DNA from: Begonia masoniana
Lineage: Eukaryota; Streptophyta; Magnoliopsida; Cucurbitales; Begoniaceae
Direction: 5' to 3'
Assembly (NCBI GenBank): GCA_022432975.1
Contig: CM039502.1
Location: forward strand, 77,403,719-77,467,718
Length of the DNA: 64,000 nucleotides
In this document: in pieces, positions 1 through 11,093 of the stretch
Numbering within the stretch: the first letter of the stretch is position 1
Layout: each line of letters starts with the position of its first letter
The notes under the pieces: generated by a model
The model's database searches: none
Told to the model about the DNA's origin: nothing
Seen by the model: the letters and a program-made list of their open reading frames with translations, nothing else
Translations under genes and position numbers: made by a program

Positions 1-742
1 CCATTTTGCCCGGCCAACGTCTCCGCTCCTGCCAGAACCTCGTCTCCAGCGTCTCCAATTCCGATCAAATTAGTGGCAAATTTAGGCTATCGATGCAGAT
101 AGACGGAAACCTCGTAATTTATCCATTTGACGCTGAAGCAAGCGAGGAGTACGCTTACTGGTATACCGGAACGTACAACGCAAGTCTGAATCTGGATTCA
201 AACGGTCAGCTTTATCTTCTCAATTCAACGAAATCAAACATTAAAAACATTAACGACGGAAACAACCTCTCCGATTACAAAAACTATCTCTACCGCGCCA
301 CCATTGATTCCGGCGGAATACTTACAGTCTATTCCCACAGCACTAAGCAAGACGACGATTGGTCAATCGATTGGGTTTCTTCCACAAATGGATGCGATTC
401 AATGGGGCTCTGCGGTTTAAATTCTTTCTGTACTCTCGCCGGTCAAGAAACTTTCTGCCGATGTCTTCCTGAGTTCGTTTATGTCGATGAAAACGACAAG
501 GAATTGGGTAGCCGGAGAAATTACAGCGACGGCTGTGAAAGAAATAACGGCCAGGTTTATTCTACAGAGGAATTTGATGGGAATAACTTTGGAAAACAAC
601 CCTTATTCCACTATCTCGTTGATTTTGAAAACAGATTGTGCCGATGAGTGTCTGAAAGATTGTAACTGTGAAGTTGCGTTTTACGAAAACCAGAAGTGTG
701 AAATGCAGAAGCTTCCGTTGCGATATGGAAATGGAAATAAGC
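1..742 (+). pseudogene. G-type lectin receptor kinase copy 1, 5' segment (frameshifted, cut by a retrotransposon)
   Basis: This is the extracellular part of an S-receptor-like (G-type lectin) kinase. It starts inside the lectin region at the edge of the window and ends after the residues GNGNK. It aligns throughout with the intact copy at 44440-46818 (from about residue 187). It keeps the EGF-like cysteine block (GCDSMGLCGLNSFC) and the PAN-like block (DCADECLKDCNCEVAF). One extra T near 571 shifts the frame at STEE, and the correct frame resumes from about 575. A 6-bp stretch encoding part of the AGPDV segment seen in the other copies is also missing near 180. At 743 a copia LTR interrupts the gene, and the kinase half resumes at 12075. 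It cannot encode a receptor. I am confident of the family and of the pseudogene call. Confidence 0.93.
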
Positions 743-1693
743 TGTTAATGTCGATGTGTTGGCAAATGTTTTTGGAAAATATGGTTTTGAAAATTCACAT
801 ATTACCTATTGTGTTTTCTCTGGAGAATATTTTTGCCAATTAAATACTCATGTCAATCAAGTCTATATTTTTGGAGTGTTCGGATTGGGTTTACTTGGTT
901 GAGTGGTTTCTTTCTAAAAATACTACATTCGATGTCACTCACACGAAACAGGAAAGTTCGGTTTCCTTTATTGGTTCACTTATGTTTTTAAATATGGTAT
1001 TCTGAATATCTTTTGCTGGGAGAATATGGCATACAATATTTGAACGATACTTTCTATTTGGTTGGGCGCCGAATGAATAATAATATGGGAGTTTTTATTA
1101 TTCGCTTCTTCTTCTTTTTTTTGGACGACGACTCAACTTCTGGATCTGAGAGAAGACGTGATATGCACTCTGTATTGTGAGCAGACTTTATTATCTTTAG
1201 AGTGTGTTTGTGTTTTGTAACTGAGACAACGATCAGTGTCACTGACGGTGTCCCAGGTGCAATTCTATTTCTTTCATTGAAACTCAGTCTCGGGAGGAGA
1301 CTGCCTGGAACTCGGGAGGAGTTCTGATCGTGGGTAAGGGGATCTTGCCATACACGGATTCCGAGAGGAATTATCAACGACAAGGGGAGCTTGTCATCTT
1401 CAGATTCCAGGAGGAATTGATCTTAAGTCGAGGGGAGCTAGCAAAAACAGATTTATTAGGAAGTTAGCTAGAAGCGGCGACAAGTATAAGAGGGAGTGTT
1501 TAATTGTATAAGTCCGGTTGTCTTGTAACTTCATAAACTAGTGAAATGTTTTTAATTATGGGCGTGGCCTCACAGATGTAGGCTGGTTGCTGAACTGCGT
1601 TAACAACCTCCTGTCTCGTTACTTTTATGTTTTTTATATTTGCTTATTAGTTCGACAATCAGTAGTGTTCCACTTCGTGTTCCACATACACTA

Positions 1694-3784
1694 TGTAACG
1701 CCCCGAGTTGTCTGAACCCGGTTCGTCACACCATACCCGTTCATGACTAAAAATTTCAACCATATTATATTTTTTTTTTAAAACTTGCAGCGGAAATCAT
1801 CTAAGTAAAAATAGAGTCAAACAAAACTATTGTACAATGCTTGAATACTCAGTTAGAATTTTGGGGAATAATCGGCAAAAGGAATAAAGGATTAAATCGC
1901 AAAACACTCCATAAGTTTCAAAAGTCAAACGCATCGCCCGCTGAACCAAGTCAACAAAAAGGGGCTGAAGCATAAAATGGAAGACATCATCCGGTGGCAA
2001 AACGACAAAATGCACTCTACATCTTCCGATGACGTCAGCCAGATGATTTCCTTCATCCGATCGACTTTGTTCTACATCCACCGGTGACTAAACGACAAAA
2101 TACTCTCTACATCTTCCGATGACGTCAGCACGCATCTGCCGATGAGTTTACTGAGACATCATCCGATAGACTTAAACCTACACCTTCCGATGACGTCAGC
2201 ACGCATCTATCGATGAGTTTACTGAGACATCATTCAATAGACTTAAACCTACACCTTCCGATGACGTCAGCACGCATCTACCGATGAGTTTACTGAGACA
2301 TCATCCGATAGACTTAAACCTACACCTTCCGATAAAACAAGTTACATATACCGATCACTAAACGTCAAAGTTTGTTCTATATCATCCGATAGCTTCCACT
2401 GAAGACATCTTCCGATAGACAACAGAACAACAACTTAACCTACAAAAAAGAATTTACTCACTTCACTGAAACCATTCAAAAACATTTCAAACCATTACAT
2501 TACTAAAAATTCAGTGAGTGCCAACATTAAAACCCAACAGACACTATTATAAAAAAAAAAAAAAAGGAACTCAAAAACGTATTCAAACATCAGAATCACT
2601 TCTGTCATGAAACTCAACAAATTTAAATTGAAACACTGTCAACTAAACTTTCAGATTACTGACACCACTTAACCCGCCTCATCAGTTTACCAGGCCGAAA
2701 CATGAATGTGCTCCTCCAACCAGCCTATCCCTCAGTGAACTCAGAGAATTCACCAGTGATATCCTCACCACCTACATCACAAAACTCATCTATTAGCCTA
2801 ATGCTAAGTAAGTAAAGCAGTAATGAAATGCATTGCTGAAACATAAATTCCTAAACATGCAATTTATACTTTCTCATCTCAGTTGCATACACATACGTTC
2901 TTAAACTGATCTGATCCCTTGATTCCCTTGGGAGTGGGATCAATTCTCCCAATGTCATACATCCTCTACTCGATTAAGGGGTGGATGAATTCCCTTAATA
3001 ACTGATCTGATCCCATGGTTCCCTTGGGAGTGGGATCAATTCTCCCAATGTCATACATCCTCTACTCGATTAAGGGGCGGATTAGTTCCCTTAATAGTTT
3101 GTCTGTCACATTCAGTTCATACCTTACCATTCTTACATGGAAATTCATTTTCGTAGTCTTTCAAAAACATGATGCATGACATACAAAATCATTCGCAAAA
3201 TGCACAACCCTACTGTTTTGTGATGTAGGCCCGAAGGCACATGCATACTTTACTTACCTGGCTCTCCTGGAAATGCTCGGTTACAACTGCTCCAAAACTC
3301 GCTCACCTAAGGTCATGACAGTACGTTAATCCAATCCTTACTAAACCTTACCAAAAATCAATAATATGTTTGAGGAAATCGATTTGAAACTCTACTACCC
3401 ATGCATTCCCATTTATCACCAAGAACCTGAACCCACCCTCCATCACAGAAACCTCGAAATCTTCATATTGTATTCTCTCAGTAAACTAATCGCTAAAATG
3501 CAAGAAAACAAGACTTACCTAGGCTGAAGGAGAATCGGGCGAGAGAATCGTCTAGAGAGTTCTACTGCTCGAGCTGAAAACCGAAAGAGGAAAAACGGGG
3601 ATAGTGGCGGCTACTCTCACTGAACCTTTCCTTAAATGTGTTATCCACTATATAAAATCCTAATTACCATCATGTTCTCGCCTGATCATTTATTAACCTA
3701 ATCAATAACTCTCCCCAACCCCTCTATAAAAGTTCATCATTAATAATAGATTAAATTTTTGGTTCAATGGAACCGGGTGCTACA
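1694..3784 (+). mobile_element. Solo LTR A (2,091 bp) nested in the 5' LTR of element 1
   Basis: The sequence starts TGTAACGCCCCGAG and ends CCGGGTGCTACA, the usual TG...CA ends. It is flanked by the 5-bp duplication CACTA (1689-1693 and 3785-3789). The uninterrupted 3' LTR of the host element (about 12037-12045) shows the pre-insertion state. No coding region or internal primer site is present, so it is a solo LTR. Its start, its end and a central block (about 3120-3300) resemble LTRs B and C and the minus-strand fragment at 20722, so these look like one broad LTR group. The superfamily cannot be read from a solo LTR; Ty3/gypsy is my guess. It also has a near-exact duplicated stretch at about 2903-3090 (GATCTGATCCC... 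twice). Confidence 0.9.
2080..2336. repeat. 71-bp tandem repeat with TGACGTCA palindromes in solo LTR A
   Basis: About three and a half units of 71 bp are visible. Each is built from three shorter sub-repeats sharing a CCGATG or CCGATA core. The perfect palindrome TGACGTCA occurs at 2030, 2120, 2191 and 2262, with spacings of 90, 71 and 71 bp. TGACGTCA is the classic full bZIP (TGA/CREB-type) site. In an LTR this is where U3 enhancer repeats would be expected. Confidence 0.8.
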
Positions 3785-3821
3785 CACTAGGATATCTAGT
3801 AACTAACCTTGATCTTTCAAT

Positions 3822-3833
3822 TGGTATCAGAGC
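3822..3833 (+). other. Primer binding site, initiator tRNA-Met, element 1
   Basis: TGGTATCAGAGC lies two bases after the end of the 5' LTR. It is complementary to the 3' end of plant initiator tRNA-Met. The same site follows the 5' LTRs of elements 2 (39017) and 4 (49548). Element 3b has a variant, TGGTATCAAAGC (31007), and element 5 has TGGTATTAGAGC (61912). Confidence 0.9.
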
Positions 3834-3883
3834 GGTTCGCTTCTGTTTCTTAAGCGAGATTCACAGGATTTGATCTTGGTTCA

Positions 3884-5673
3884 ATGGAATCTATGAAGGA
3901 AGGAGGTTCAACTATGCGTCCACCACTGTTGGATGGTAATAACTATGCTTACTGGAAAGCTAGGATGAGAGCATTCATCAAGGCTATCGATGAGAAAGCT
4001 TGGAGATCTATTTTAACAAGATGGAATCCTCCCGTGACTACTGACAAAGAAGGTATCATATCTCTTAAATCTAAAGAAGATTGGTCGGTCACTGAAGATG
4101 CACTAGCAAACAGTAATTCTAAGGCTCTTAACGCCATTTTTAATGGTGTTGATCCCACTCAGTTCAGACTTATCTCGACATGTGAGTCTGCTAAAAGAGC
4201 ATGGGAGATTCTTCAAACTACTTATGAAGGAACATCGGCAGTAAAACTATCAAAGATGCAAATGCTCACTACAAGGTTTGAAAACTTAAAAATGCTTGAA
4301 GAAGAAAGTGTTGCGGAATTCAATGCCTAGTTATGTGATATAGCCAATGAAGCATTTGCACTTGGTGAAACTTTCTCTGAAGAGCGGTTGGCTCAGAAGA
4401 CTTTGCGATCACTCCCACAACGTTTTGCTTATAAAGTTACCGCAATAGAAGAAGCTAAATATGTTTCAAAGATGAAATTGGAAGAGTTGATGGGATCACT
4501 AAGGACTTTTGAAATGAATCTCGGGAGTGATGTCGAAACCAAGAAGTTCAATGGTGTTGCACTAAAGACTGACACACAAGACCTGAGTGTTTATGATGAA
4601 GATGACCTTGAAGAGTCTCTTGCATTATTATCAAAGAATTTCAGCCGTGTTATGAAAAAATTTGGAAGAAATAATCGCAGTGTCAGACCCAATGTCAGTC
4701 ATACAAAACCGAGTCCTTCAAACAGTAAGAAAGTCAGAGAAGACAATCATGCTCCAGAACAATCTGTTAAAAACAGAGGAATTCAATGTAGAGAATGTGA
4801 TGGTTTCGGGCACATACAAGCTGAATGTGCTAACACCTTAAAGAAAAAAAAAAGTTCATTTAATACTACTTGGAGTGATGAAGAATTGGAAAAGGAAGAT
4901 GAGTTTCCCAACAATCATGTCGCACTTGTTGTTAAAGCTGAATCTGCAGAAAATCATGCTGCCACACACAAAGTCAGAGACGACCTATCTGATTGTAGTG
5001 ATGAAGTTGTGGTTGAAGCAACCAAAGAAGATCTTATTACAGAATACAGGTATTTACATGAGAAATGGACTGAACTTGTCAAGGTGAATCAGAGACTTCG
5101 TATTCAGAATGAAAATCTAAGATTGGAGAAGATCAACTTACAAAAATCAGTTTCTGAACTAGAAGCTGAGTTAAAAATAAGTCAAAAAGGGGAGACAGAT
5201 ATTTTAAATGAGCTGAATCACTTGAAGAAAAATGTTAAAATGTTAAACACAGGATCAACCAAGCTGAATGATATTTTAAGTATCGGGAAACCCAACTGTG
5301 ATCGATCTGGTATAGGGTATAAAGGAGAGAGCTCTGTTGCTCAAATGATACCCTCACAACCTGGAGGTAAAGGAAAAGTTTTAATGCTGCCACAAGTTTC
5401 CTATGTGCGAATGCCAAGAATGATACCTCAAGAGATGCAGATCAATAAAGATGATTACAAAGGAAAACAAAATGCAACAGAAGATTCCAAAATTTAGTAG
5501 ATGTCAAAGTATAACCACACTACTTTCAGAAATGGTAACAAATCGAATTTAATCTGTCATTACTGTAATCGAAGAGGTCATATTAGACCTAGATGTTTTA
5601 CATATCTAGCTGATTTAAGACAACGTGCTACTAGAAACCTTTCTGTTTCCAGACTTCCACAGCAAAATGGGTG
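3884..5673 (+). pseudogene. gag: Element 1 gag (in-frame stops)
   Basis: The Gag starts MESMKEGGSTMRPPLLDG, the copia Gag N-terminus (DUF4219/UBN2 type), and should form the virus-like particle. It contains the conserved TLRSLPQRFAYKVTAIEEA segment, a CCHC zinc knuckle (CRECDGFGHIQAEC, about 4786-4830), a long heptad-rich coiled coil (about 5030-5250) and the Sirevirus-type MLNTGSTKLNDIL motif. A second knuckle (CHYCNRRGHIRPRC) follows at about 5552-5594. Breaks are a TAG at 4328-4330 where the other copies have a lysine codon, two consecutive TAG codons at 5495-5500, and a one-base insertion near 5660 that separates it from pol. In elements 2 and 4 the corresponding gag end and pol share one frame, so the family probably made a single Gag-Pol. 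Confidence 0.88.
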
Positions 5674-8600
5674 AAAAAATCCATGTTGAAATGCAATGTC
5701 ACTCATACATCTCTCAAAGCTACTACAACTAATGCATGGTACTTTGATAGTGGATGTTCTAGGCACATGACCGGTGAAAAAAGATTTTTGAAGAACATTA
5801 TATTTAATCGGTTGGGAAAAGTAACCTTTGGGAATGGTGTCAAGGCCAGTGTTATAGGTGCAGGAACTCTGGATGTTCCAGGTTTACCACAGTTGGAGAA
5901 TGTTCTCTTGGTAGAAGGTCTAAAGGCTAATTTAATAAGTATTAGTCAGCTGTGTGATCAAAATTTAAATGTTTATTTCAATCATGAGAAGTGTACGGTC
6001 TCGGATCATGACAAAAATTGTGTTATAGAAGGGGTAAGGTCTGCTGACAATTGTTATCTTATCTCATCATCTTCAACGTGTTACAGTTCTAGCATGGAGA
6101 ATTCTATGTTGTGGCATCGAAAATTGGGACACGTCAACAATAGGATGCTAAAGATGATTATTTCAAAGGGAGCGGTTTGTGGCATTCCCGAGCTAAATTT
6201 TGATGAGGATAGTTTGTGTGGAACTTGCCAAATAAGCAAACAAACTAAGTCATCTCACCCAAAGTCACAAACGACAGCTACTAATCGGGTACTTGAATTA
6301 CTACATATGGATTTAATGGGACCACTGCCTCTAGAAAGCATTGGAGGTAAGCGGTATGCATACGTTACAGTTGATGATTATTCACGATTTACATGGGTTG
6401 AATTTCTCAGAGAAAAATCTGACACATTCAAAGCTTTCAAAGCCTTGTGTATTCGACTTCAACGAGAAAAAGGAAGTGCCATTATGGGAATTATTCGCAT
6501 CCATAGCGATCATGGAAAAGAATTTGAAAACTCACTGTTCTCGGAATTCTGTAATAGTCTTGGAATATCTCATGAGTTCTCAGCTCCAAAGACACCTCAG
6601 CAAAACGGTGTTGTTGAACGAAAAAATTGGACTCTTTCAGAAATGTCTCGCGCGATGTTACATGAAAACAATGTTCCACAAAAGTTTTGGGCCGAAGCAA
6701 TGAACACGGCATGTTATACCATCAATCGTGTATATCTCCATGGAGGAACGTGTAAGACTCCATACGAGTTGTGGAAAGGTAAAACTCCGAATCTTAATTA
6801 TTTTCATCCGTTTGGTAGTACGTGCTATGTGCTAATTGACAGGGAACATAGAGGGAAATTTGACTCTAAGAGTGATGAAGCTATTTTTCTTGGATATGTA
6901 ACAAATAGTTGCGCCTATCGAGTTTACAATAAACAAACTCGAACGGTAATGGAATCAGCAAATGTTCAAGTGGATGATTCACTAGAAACACCTGCTGCGC
7001 ATCAAGATGATATACTCCAGGGGTCAAATAATGAAAGTCCCAATACTCTCACCAGTATTCCAGATGATTGTCCAAACAGTGTCACAGGTAATGTCTCCGA
7101 CGCAACTATCACAATTGGTGAAGCTGAAGTGAATATATTAGATTGTAGACAACCGTCCACACGTGTCCAGAAAGATCATCCTGTTGACAAAGTCATTGGC
7201 AGCCTTAATGATGGACTCCGAACCCGAGACAAAACGAGAGTCAACTATAGAGACATGATTCATATGGCTTGTTTCACCTCTACTATTGAGCCTAAAAATG
7301 TGAAAGAAGCTCTCCTTGATGAATATTGGATTGAGGCAATGCAAGAAGAACTTGATCAATTCACTCGAAATCAAGTTTGGGATTTAGTGCCGTGTCCTCC
7401 GAATGTAAACGTCATCGGCACCAAGTGGATATACAAGAACAAAAGTGATGAGCATGGAAATATTACACGCAACAATGCAAGATTGGTTGCTCAAGGCTAC
7501 TCACAGATTGAAGGAATTGATTTTGATGTGACTTTTGCTCTGGTTGCTCGACTTGAATCCATCAGACTCCTTCTAGCTATTGCTTGTGTAATGAGGTTCA
7601 AACTCTATCAAATGGATGTGAAGAGTGCGTTCTTAAATGACTTTCTAAAAAAGGAAGTTTATGTCCCTCAACCAAAGGGTTTTGAGAACCCTCATTATCC
7701 CGAATATGTGTATCGATTGAAGAAAGCTTTATACGGGCTTAAACAAGCACCCCGTGCATGGTATAAACGTCTCACGGTGTACTTATTATCCAAGGGATAT
7801 GAGCGAGGGGGAGTAGATAAAACCCTGTTCATCCACCGAACCAACGGTCAGTTTTTACTTGCTCAAATTTATGTTGATGACATAGTGTTTGGCTCAGTGT
7901 CACAAGTGCTAGTGGATGACTTTGTAGCACAAATGACCGGCGAATTTGAGATGAGTATGGTTGGCGAACTCAATTACTTTCTTGGTCTTCAGATTCAACA
8001 AAGAAATGATGGAATTTTTATCTCTCAAACCAAGTATGCCAAAACTATGTTAAAACGGTTCAAATTAGAAAATGCTCGCCCCAAAAGAACACCAATTGGG
8101 ACACATGAAAAACTCTCCAAAGACGAGAAAGGGACTTCTGTTGATGAACGACTATATAGAAGTATGATTGGCAGCCTCTTATATCTAACTGCTAGTCGGC
8201 CAGACATTTGTTTTAGTGTGGGATTATGTGCTCGTTTTCAAGCAAATCCTCGAGAGTCTCACCTGGTGTCAGTGAAGCGAATTCTCAAATATGTTGGCGG
8301 GACGACTGATTATGGAATCTGGTATTCTTTTGATACAAATGCAAATTTAGTTGGCTATTGTGATGCTGATTGGGCCGGAAGTTTAGATGATCGTAAGAGT
8401 ACTTCCGGTGGATGTTTTTATTTGGGAAACAATTTAGTGTCATGGTTTAGCAAGAAGCAGAACTCTATTTCTCTGTCTACAGCGGAGGCAGAATATATTG
8501 CAGCTGGTAGTAGCTGTACACGGCTTCTTTGGATGAAACAAATGCTCAAGGACTATGGGGTCACACAGGATGTCATAACTTTATACTGTGATAATATGAG

Positions 8601-8811
8601 TGCTATTAACGTCTCTAAAAATCCAGTACAACATTCAAGGACAAAACATATTGATATTCGGCATCATTTCATCAGATCTTTTGTGGAAGACAAAATTATC
8701 ACATTGGAACATATGGTAACCGAAAAACAAATTGTCGATATTTTTACCGAAGCGTTGGATGGTGTGAAATTCGAAGAATTGAGGTCTGCACTCGGCCTTT
8801 GTGTCATGTGA
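5671..8811 (+). CDS. pol: Element 1 Pol: protease, integrase, reverse transcriptase, RNase H (1,046-codon open frame)
   Basis: All pol domains lie in one open frame, in copia order. The aspartic protease has DSG (about residue 26). The GAG-pre-integrase zinc finger is HRKLGH...CGTC (about 149-190). The integrase catalytic residues are in DLMGP (about 213), SDHGKEFEN (about 280) and VVERKN (about 315). Reverse transcriptase has [10 protein letters not shown] (about 646), [12 protein letters not shown] and the active-site YVDD (about 734). RNase H has DADWAG (about 898), AEAEY (about 940) and CDN (about 973). It ends ELRSALGLCVM. Two changes at well-conserved sites stand out: RKNWTL for RKNRTL after the integrase Glu, and FALVARLES where FAPVARLES is usual. 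The listed start is simply the first Met in frame; the protein would normally come from a Gag-Pol fusion. It is the only intact pol in the window. Confidence 0.92.
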   Translation: MKKSMLKCNVTHTSLKATTTNAWYFDSGCSRHMTGEKRFLKNIIFNRLGKVTFGNGVKASVIGAGTLDVPGLPQLENVLLVEGLKANLISISQLCDQNLNVYFNHEKCTVSDHDKNCVIEGVRSADNCYLISSSSTCYSSSMENSMLWHRKLGHVNNRMLKMIISKGAVCGIPELNFDEDSLCGTCQISKQTKSSHPKSQTTATNRVLELLHMDLMGPLPLESIGGKRYAYVTVDDYSRFTWVEFLREKSDTFKAFKALCIRLQREKGSAIMGIIRIHSDHGKEFENSLFSEFCNSLGISHEFSAPKTPQQNGVVERKNWTLSEMSRAMLHENNVPQKFWAEAMNTACYTINRVYLHGGTCKTPYELWKGKTPNLNYFHPFGSTCYVLIDREHRGKFDSKSDEAIFLGYVTNSCAYRVYNKQTRTVMESANVQVDDSLETPAAHQDDILQGSNNESPNTLTSIPDDCPNSVTGNVSDATITIGEAEVNILDCRQPSTRVQKDHPVDKVIGSLNDGLRTRDKTRVNYRDMIHMACFTSTIEPKNVKEALLDEYWIEAMQEELDQFTRNQVWDLVPCPPNVNVIGTKWIYKNKSDEHGNITRNNARLVAQGYSQIEGIDFDVTFALVARLESIRLLLAIACVMRFKLYQMDVKSAFLNDFLKKEVYVPQPKGFENPHYPEYVYRLKKALYGLKQAPRAWYKRLTVYLLSKGYERGGVDKTLFIHRTNGQFLLAQIYVDDIVFGSVSQVLVDDFVAQMTGEFEMSMVGELNYFLGLQIQQRNDGIFISQTKYAKTMLKRFKLENARPKRTPIGTHEKLSKDEKGTSVDERLYRSMIGSLLYLTASRPDICFSVGLCARFQANPRESHLVSVKRILKYVGGTTDYGIWYSFDTNANLVGYCDADWAGSLDDRKSTSGGCFYLGNNLVSWFSKKQNSISLSTAEAEYIAAGSSCTRLLWMKQMLKDYGVTQDVITLYCDNMSAINVSKNPVQHSRTKHIDIRHHFIRSFVEDKIITLEHMVTEKQIVDIFTEALDGVKFEELRSALGLCVM

Positions 8812-9428
8812 AGTGATTCGTAAGTTTTGGTCTCTTCTGTTTAAATTGCATACTATTATTTAAAATAAAAAATAAAAATAAGGGGGTTCTCCTCTTGGTT
8901 CTTGTCTGTTAGTAGTTACTTTTTGGATTCTTTAATGGAATCATCTAACACTCGTGGATATATCTCTTGGACTAGTCAGTTGTCTGAGATAACGTGGTTC
9001 TTTTAGAAGCTAGAGCAACTCTATAGGATTATGGACATCTTCTATATTTCTATTGCTCTAAAATTCCTTGGGAGTTGTGATGTTATTATCAGAATATTCT
9101 GGAAAGTATTTTTTATAATAGCCCAAATATATCATCATCTTGTTTATGGGTTTCAGATGAGTGGATCTTCAAATCATTGGATTTTGTGGTTTACCTCCAT
9201 AAAATTAGCTATGTACCTCTGTTTAGAGGTTGCTTGTTATTATCTTTATGGAAACTATGCTCTGTATATTCTGGGGAATAATGAAGAAGTTTTAATGTGA
9301 TTTGATGACTCTTATTTTATATATTACCATATATTCTCAAACGGTGTTACACTTCTCTCTCTGCCGATCAGAACTCTGCAAATTTGAGGGTTTCACTGTT
9401 TTAGGGCTTGTCACAAAAGCTTTCATCC

Positions 9429-10893
9429 ATGGCGAAAAGCAGAAAATCATCTAAAGCCGCCCCATCAAGCGATGTTCCACACATTGTCACAGTAGAACAT
9501 TCAGAATCAGAAACGGCTATTGTGGTCTATACACCTTCACAGATTGCATTGCCGACTGCAGAGCTTAAGGGGGAGCAATCACGTATATCTCTGGATGCTC
9601 TACCCATTAATCAAGCGAGGAGTGAAAAGAAGGTTTCAAAATCCTGCAAATGATATTTTCAAATCTAGTTCTGTTCCTCCAAAAGCCACTACTCGATCGA
9701 GACTTGTTCAAGTTTCAAAAAGCAAAAAGGCTCGAACGGATAAAGGAGACTATTCTGATGAACAATGGTCTGAAAAACTTGAAAAAGGGTCAAGATCATT
9801 TGATGACCAAGAAATTCGAAAATTGTTCAGGAATCTTCGCTCAAATCGCAAGAAAACCTGTGAAAGCTCTGCTCCTGTGCAGTCACCAAATTTGAAGTCA
9901 AAGAAATCTGTTGTCCATTCTGATTCCTTAAAATCAAAGAAGCCGAAGGTACAAAAGGCAAAAGTTTCTCTATCCTCAAAACGACCAACTCGTGTGTTGT
10001 CTGCCTCTCCCTCACGTACCAACAAAAAGTCAAGTAAGTCAACAAATAATTCATGTGAAGTTGATTTTAAGTCCGACTTTCATGCTGCTAGATGGGCATT
10101 GTTTTCAAATAGGACTCTTTGGTCTGAACGTAATATTCACGAAGGAGATTTTCTTGATTGTGAAGTCTTAATTTATCATCTTCTTCAACAAGGTCTTGGC
10201 AATACATTTAGAGGGCTTAATCCTTATGTTTGTAAAGTTGTTTTAGAATTTTACTGCAATTTGGATCAGGATGGTACGTCTCCTGACCACTCAAGCTTTG
10301 GCCAAACCTACATTAGAGGATAGATCATTAATTTTTTGCCTGATGTTATCAACAATTATCTGGAAACCGTGAGCATTGATATTGAGTTGTTTGTACCTGA
10401 TTTTGGGAGAGTCATAGCTGATGTTACAGGTGGAGTCATACGAACATGGCCTAGAGAAAAGAACTTTCCTTCCTCACATCTATCAGTAAAATACGGAATC
10501 CTGCGTAAAATTGCAATGAGAAATTGGTTGCCCACCTCACATGGCACTGGAATAAACAAATCCATGGCAACATTGCTGTTTAAAATTGGAAATGCTATTC
10601 CATTTAATGTTGGTCAATTCATCTTTGATCAAATTCTGAAGCATGCTAATAGCAAGAATAGCAGACTAGCCTTACCATTTCCATGCCTGATCTATGCAAT
10701 CATTTCCTCGCAACACAAAGTCATCAAAGCGAAGGAAATTTTATATGTTGAAAAAGACGAGATACGCATCAGTTACAAGCTTCGATCTGGGAGTCATGTG
10801 AATGACATGGATAAACTAATAGTCAGTGCTCCATCATCACAAGTGCTGCTGGATTTCTTACTGCTGTACTCGGTTATATGGTTTGCATTATGA
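9429..10893 (+). pseudogene. Element 1 extra ORF downstream of pol (plant transposon protein-like, one frameshift, one stop)
   Basis: After a non-coding gap of about 600 bp, an ORF starts MAKSRKSSKAAPSSD. Its N-terminal half is rich in Lys and Ser, like a nuclear or nucleic-acid-binding tail. The C-terminal half contains FHAARWALFSNRTLW, VVLEFYCNLDQDG, TYIRG...INFLPDVINNYL, MRNWLPTSHGTGINK and LALPFPCLIYAIISSQ. The order and spacing match what I know of the 'putative plant transposon protein' domain (lVrEFYaNl, vrGk.v.FspeaIN, W...ptsH, fPcLI). A frameshift near 9640 and a TAG at 10321-10323 break it. It sits where SIRE-type elements carry their env-like ORF, but I see no signal peptide and no convincing membrane anchor. 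Decayed relatives sit in the same place in elements 3 and 4. Homology is by eye. Confidence 0.6.
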
Positions 10894-11081
10894 ATTTCTC
10901 TTAGTACTAATGAGTTGGATACCATTTTGTCCTTTTATGGCAAAAAGGGGGAGTATTTTGTGTTTTCTTTTATGACGGTGATACATGATGTTATTGGCAT
11001 TACTCTATGCTTATCGGTTAAGGAGGAGTTCTACTCTACAGCCATCATAAATGAGAAGTCTGGATTTTGCCAAAAACTACC

Positions 11082-11093
11082 AAAAGGGGAGAT
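11082..11093 (+). other. Polypurine tract of element 1 (with an upstream second tract)
   Basis: AAAAGGGGAGAT directly abuts the 3' LTR and should prime plus-strand DNA synthesis. A second tract, AAAAAGGGGGAG, lies at 10942-10953. The same upstream tract, in the context GGCAAAAAGGGGGAGTATTT, recurs in elements 3 (28138) and 4 (55509). Repeated polypurine tracts before the 3' LTR are a described Sirevirus trait. Confidence 0.8.

Larger units (their letters stand above)
743..3819 (+). repeat. 5' LTR of copia element 1, split by solo LTR A
   Basis: The LTR begins TGTTAATGTCGATGTG at 743 and ends CTTTCA at 3819, just before the primer binding site. It matches the 3' LTR at 11094-12074 closely. 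The match breaks at 1694 and resumes at 3790, so the LTR proper is 743-1693 plus 3790-3819. Confidence 0.92.
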
